A stretch of 64,000 bases of DNA from an uncultured Oscillospiraceae bacterium (GTDB lineage: Bacteria; Bacillota; Clostridia; Oscillospirales; Oscillospiraceae): NCBI GenBank assembly GCA_944387285.1, contig CALXEH010000002.1, positions 1-64,000 on the forward strand, given 5' to 3'. A model generated the notes under the pieces. It ran no database searches and was not told where the DNA came from. It was given only the letters and a program-made list of their open reading frames with translations. A program made the position numbers and the translations under genes. This document shows positions 61,969-64,000 of the stretch, in pieces (the stretch's first letter is position 1; the number at the start of each line of letters is the position of its first letter).

Positions 61969-63150
61969 ATGGATCTTTTCGCCAAGTGTGCGGCCTATAC
62001 CACGGCCCGCGAATGCAGGGAAAAGGGCATCTACCCCTATTTCCACGCCCTGGAGTCGAGGCAGGACACAGAGGTCATCATGGAGGGCCGGCGGCGCATC
62101 ATGCTCGGCTCGAACAACTACCTGGGCCTGACCGCCGCGCCGGAGGTAGTCGCCGCGGCGGAGGCGGCGCTGGCCGAGTACGGCACGGGCTGCTCGGGCT
62201 CGCGCTTTTTGAACGGTACGCTCCGGCTGCATCTCGAGCTCGAGCGCGAGCTGGCCGACTTCGTGCGCATGGACGGGGCCGTGACCTTTTCGACGGGCTT
62301 CCAGTCGAACCTGGGCATCATCAGCGCGCTGGTGGGCCGGGGCGACTACGTCGTCTGCGACAGGGAGAACCACGCGAGCATCTACGACGGCTGCCGCCTC
62401 TCCTTCGGCAAGATGCTCCGCTACCGCCACGCGGACATGGACGACCTTGAAGCCAAGCTCCGCGCCGTGCCGGAGTCGGCGGGCTGCCTCATCGTGACGG
62501 ACGGCGTGTTCTCCATGGGCGGGGACATCGCAAAGCTGCCGGAGATCTGCGAGCTGGCGGCAAAGTACGGCGCGCGGGTCATGGTGGACGACGCCCACGG
62601 CCTGGGCGTCATAGGCGAGGGCGGCCGCGGCACGGCCAGCCACTTCGGGCTCGAGGACAGGGTGGACGTCATCATGGGCACCTTCTCGAAGTCGCTGGCG
62701 AGCCTCGGCGGCTACATGGCGGCCTCGGAGACGGTCTGCGAATATGTGCGGCACAACTCGCGGCCCTTCATCTTCTCGGCCTCCATCCCGCCCTCGGCCT
62801 GCGCTGCGGCGCTCGCGGCGCTGCGGCTACTGCGGGCGCGGCCGGAGCTGCCCGAGCGCCTGCTGGGCCTGGCCGCCTACGCCCGGGCCGGGCTCAAGGC
62901 CCGCGGCCTGAGGATAATCGAGTCCGAGACGCCGATAATACCGATCTACACCTATGAGATGGAGCACACGCTGGTAAGCGCCAAGCGGCTCTACGACGCG
63001 GGCGTGTATGTGAATCCCGTCCTGCCGCCCGCGGCCGCGCCGGGCGAGTGCCTGCTGCGGGTCAGCTGCATGGCCACGCACACCGAGGCGCTGCTGGACG
63101 AGGCCATGGACATAATAGCGGAGGTCTTGGGGAAGGATGAAAACGCATAA
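61969..63150 (+). CDS. Serine-palmitoyltransferase-like alpha-oxoamine synthase
   Basis: 393 residues, fold type I PLP enzyme of the alpha-oxoamine synthase group. The PLP lysine (K241) lies in MGTFSKSLASLGGYMA, the TFSKS form typical of serine palmitoyltransferase rather than the GTLGKA form of KBL and BioF. Other landmarks are GSNNYLGL (47-54), TGCSGSRFLNGT (73-84), NHASIYDGC with His135 and VDDAHG with Asp208 and His210. It could condense serine with an acyl-CoA or acyl-ACP to give a 3-keto-sphingoid base. The SD is GGGAGG. The SDR gene overlaps its end. A BioF role is less likely as no bio genes are near. Confidence 0.82.
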   Translation: MDLFAKCAAYTTARECREKGIYPYFHALESRQDTEVIMEGRRRIMLGSNNYLGLTAAPEVVAAAEAALAEYGTGCSGSRFLNGTLRLHLELERELADFVRMDGAVTFSTGFQSNLGIISALVGRGDYVVCDRENHASIYDGCRLSFGKMLRYRHADMDDLEAKLRAVPESAGCLIVTDGVFSMGGDIAKLPEICELAAKYGARVMVDDAHGLGVIGEGGRGTASHFGLEDRVDVIMGTFSKSLASLGGYMAASETVCEYVRHNSRPFIFSASIPPSACAAALAALRLLRARPELPERLLGLAAYARAGLKARGLRIIESETPIIPIYTYEMEHTLVSAKRLYDAGVYVNPVLPPAAAPGECLLRVSCMATHTEALLDEAMDIIAEVLGKDENA

Positions 63151-63937
63151 GAAGGTAGCGATAGTCACGGGCGGCTCGGGCGGCATAGGCCGCTGCACGG
63201 CCCGGGCGCTGGCCAAGGCCGGCTGCCGGGTCTACGAGTTCTCGCGGCGTGAGAAAGGGAAGGCTGAGGGCGTGGAGCACGTCACGGCCGACATGACCGA
63301 CGAGGCCAGCGTGCAGGCGGCGGCGGCCGAGGTCGAGCGGCGCGAGGGGCGCATAGACATCCTCGTGTGCAACGCGGGCTTCGGCATCTCGGGCGCGGCG
63401 GAGTACACCAGCCCCGAGGACGCGCACGCCCAGCTCGAGCTGAACCTCTACGGCGCCGACCGGGCGGCGAGGGCGGTCATACCCGTCATGCGCGCGCAGG
63501 GCGGCGGGCGCATCGTGTGCATGAGCTCGATAGCGGGCATACTGCCGATACCCTTCCAGCTCTGGTACTCGGTGTCGAAGGCGGCGATAAACGCCTATGT
63601 ACTGGCCCTGCAGAACGAGCTGCGGCCCTTCGGCATAAGCGTCTGCGCGGTCATGCCGGGCGACATCGCCTCGGGCTTCACGGCCAACCGGAAGAAGACG
63701 CTCAGGGAGGACGCCTACGGCGGGCGCGTGGCCCGCAGCGTGGCGAGGATGGAGCACGACGAGGAGACGGGCATGAGCCCCGAGGCGGCGGGCGCTTTCA
63801 TAGCGAAGACGGCGCTCAAAAAGAGCAGCCGCCCGCTCATCGCCCTGGGCCTGCCCTACAAGGCCGCGGCCGCGGCGGCAAAGCTGCTGCCGAGGCGGCT
63901 GTCGAACCGAATAATCGGTCAAATGTACGCAAAATAG
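63137..63937 (+). CDS. Short-chain dehydrogenase/reductase
   Basis: 266 residues, classical SDR: cofactor motif TGGSGGIG (11-18), CNAG (78-81), catalytic Ser131 and YSVSK (Tyr144, Lys148). The C-terminal extension ALGLPYKAAAAAAKLLPRRL is like that of membrane-associated SDRs acting on lipids. Overlap with the SPT-like gene (14 bases) suggests it reduces that enzyme's 3-keto product, as 3-ketodihydrosphingosine reductase does. YmfI-type EF-P reductase is another SDR possibility but its context is different. Confidence 0.88.
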   Translation: MKTHKKVAIVTGGSGGIGRCTARALAKAGCRVYEFSRREKGKAEGVEHVTADMTDEASVQAAAAEVERREGRIDILVCNAGFGISGAAEYTSPEDAHAQLELNLYGADRAARAVIPVMRAQGGGRIVCMSSIAGILPIPFQLWYSVSKAAINAYVLALQNELRPFGISVCAVMPGDIASGFTANRKKTLREDAYGGRVARSVARMEHDEETGMSPEAAGAFIAKTALKKSSRPLIALGLPYKAAAAAAKLLPRRLSNRIIGQMYAK

Positions 63938-63953
63938 GGCGAAAAACGAAAGC

Positions 63954-63990
63954 GCAACCGTGGGTAGCGGAGATTCCAGCCCACGGTTGC
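63954..63990 (+). terminator. Possible terminator after the SDR gene
   Basis: GCAACCGTGGG / CCCACGGTTGC (63954-63964 and 63980-63990) with a 15-base loop. The following TTGTCATTTC is a poor T run, so it may be a weak terminator or part of a longer structure beyond the window. Confidence 0.45.
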
Positions 63991-64000
63991 TTGTCATTTC

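Noticed and set aside
61969-63150. Annotation as BioF or glycine C-acetyltransferase
   Set aside because: The PLP site is TFSKS, not GTLGKA, and there are no biotin or threonine genes nearby; SPT-like fits better, though not proved.

Overview
The window is about 64 kb of GC-rich chromosome around the replication origin of an endospore-forming member of the Clostridia. Evidence: a GerA/GerC/GerB germinant-receptor operon and the spore protease Gpr with a sigma-G-like promoter; the firmicute order dnaA-dnaN-yaaA-recF-remB-gyrB-gyrA; a soj-parB-serS operon with two parS sites; a tryptophan T-box leader; and the 5' end of a 16S rRNA gene whose first 170 bases resemble, from memory, Oscillibacter-like Oscillospiraceae. 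Ferredoxin-linked 2-oxoacid oxidation and a CoA-transferase indicate an anaerobic fermenter.

Layout. 1-5.1 kb: start of a 16S rRNA gene leaving the window to the left, the ger operon and a LysR regulator. 5.4-9.3 kb: a P-loop protein of unknown function (DUF4914-like), a TetR-type regulator and lactaldehyde reductase FucO. 9.3-14.5 kb (minus strand): comEA, a two-component system, a GerMN-like lipoprotein, an M24 aminopeptidase, EF-P and a zinc-ribbon protein. 14.6-24.5 kb: DacF-type carboxypeptidase, a GH3 glycosidase with rhamnulose-1-phosphate aldolase, a second two-component system with a VTT membrane protein, a PLP aminotransferase and a PpiC-type foldase. 24.5-37.7 kb: mfd and the dnaA-gyrA replication block, interrupted by a decayed RAYT transposase between gyrB and gyrA. 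37.7-44 kb: ABC exporter, acetyltransferase, the M16 pair ymfF/ymfH, lgt and a small hypothetical gene. 44-51 kb: hydrolase, CoA-transferase, a broken metallo-beta-lactamase-fold gene and a 2-oxoacid:ferredoxin oxidoreductase operon ending in two tiny paralogues. 51-56 kb: serS, parB, soj, parS, gpr, rpsT and an HD phosphohydrolase. 56-64 kb: amidohydrolase, M20 dipeptidase, cupin, MarR, T-box/trpB, a divergent XRE/RHH regulator pair with paired operators, and a serine-palmitoyltransferase-like gene with an SDR.

How parts fit. RhaD makes L-lactaldehyde and FucO reduces it to 1,2-propanediol, so the two loci may belong to one deoxy-sugar pathway. EF-P, YmfF and YmfH form the EF-P Lys32 modification group. 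ParA/ParB act on the parS pair abutting their own promoter. The most unusual items are the SPT-like/SDR pair (possible sphingoid-base synthesis in a firmicute) behind a consensus promoter and an all-AT inverted repeat; the XRE/RHH intergenic switch; and a small module that appears to occur twice as stand-alone proteins and once as the tail of the GH3 enzyme. Coordinates and motifs were read by eye; family assignments rest on recognised motifs, not on database searches.
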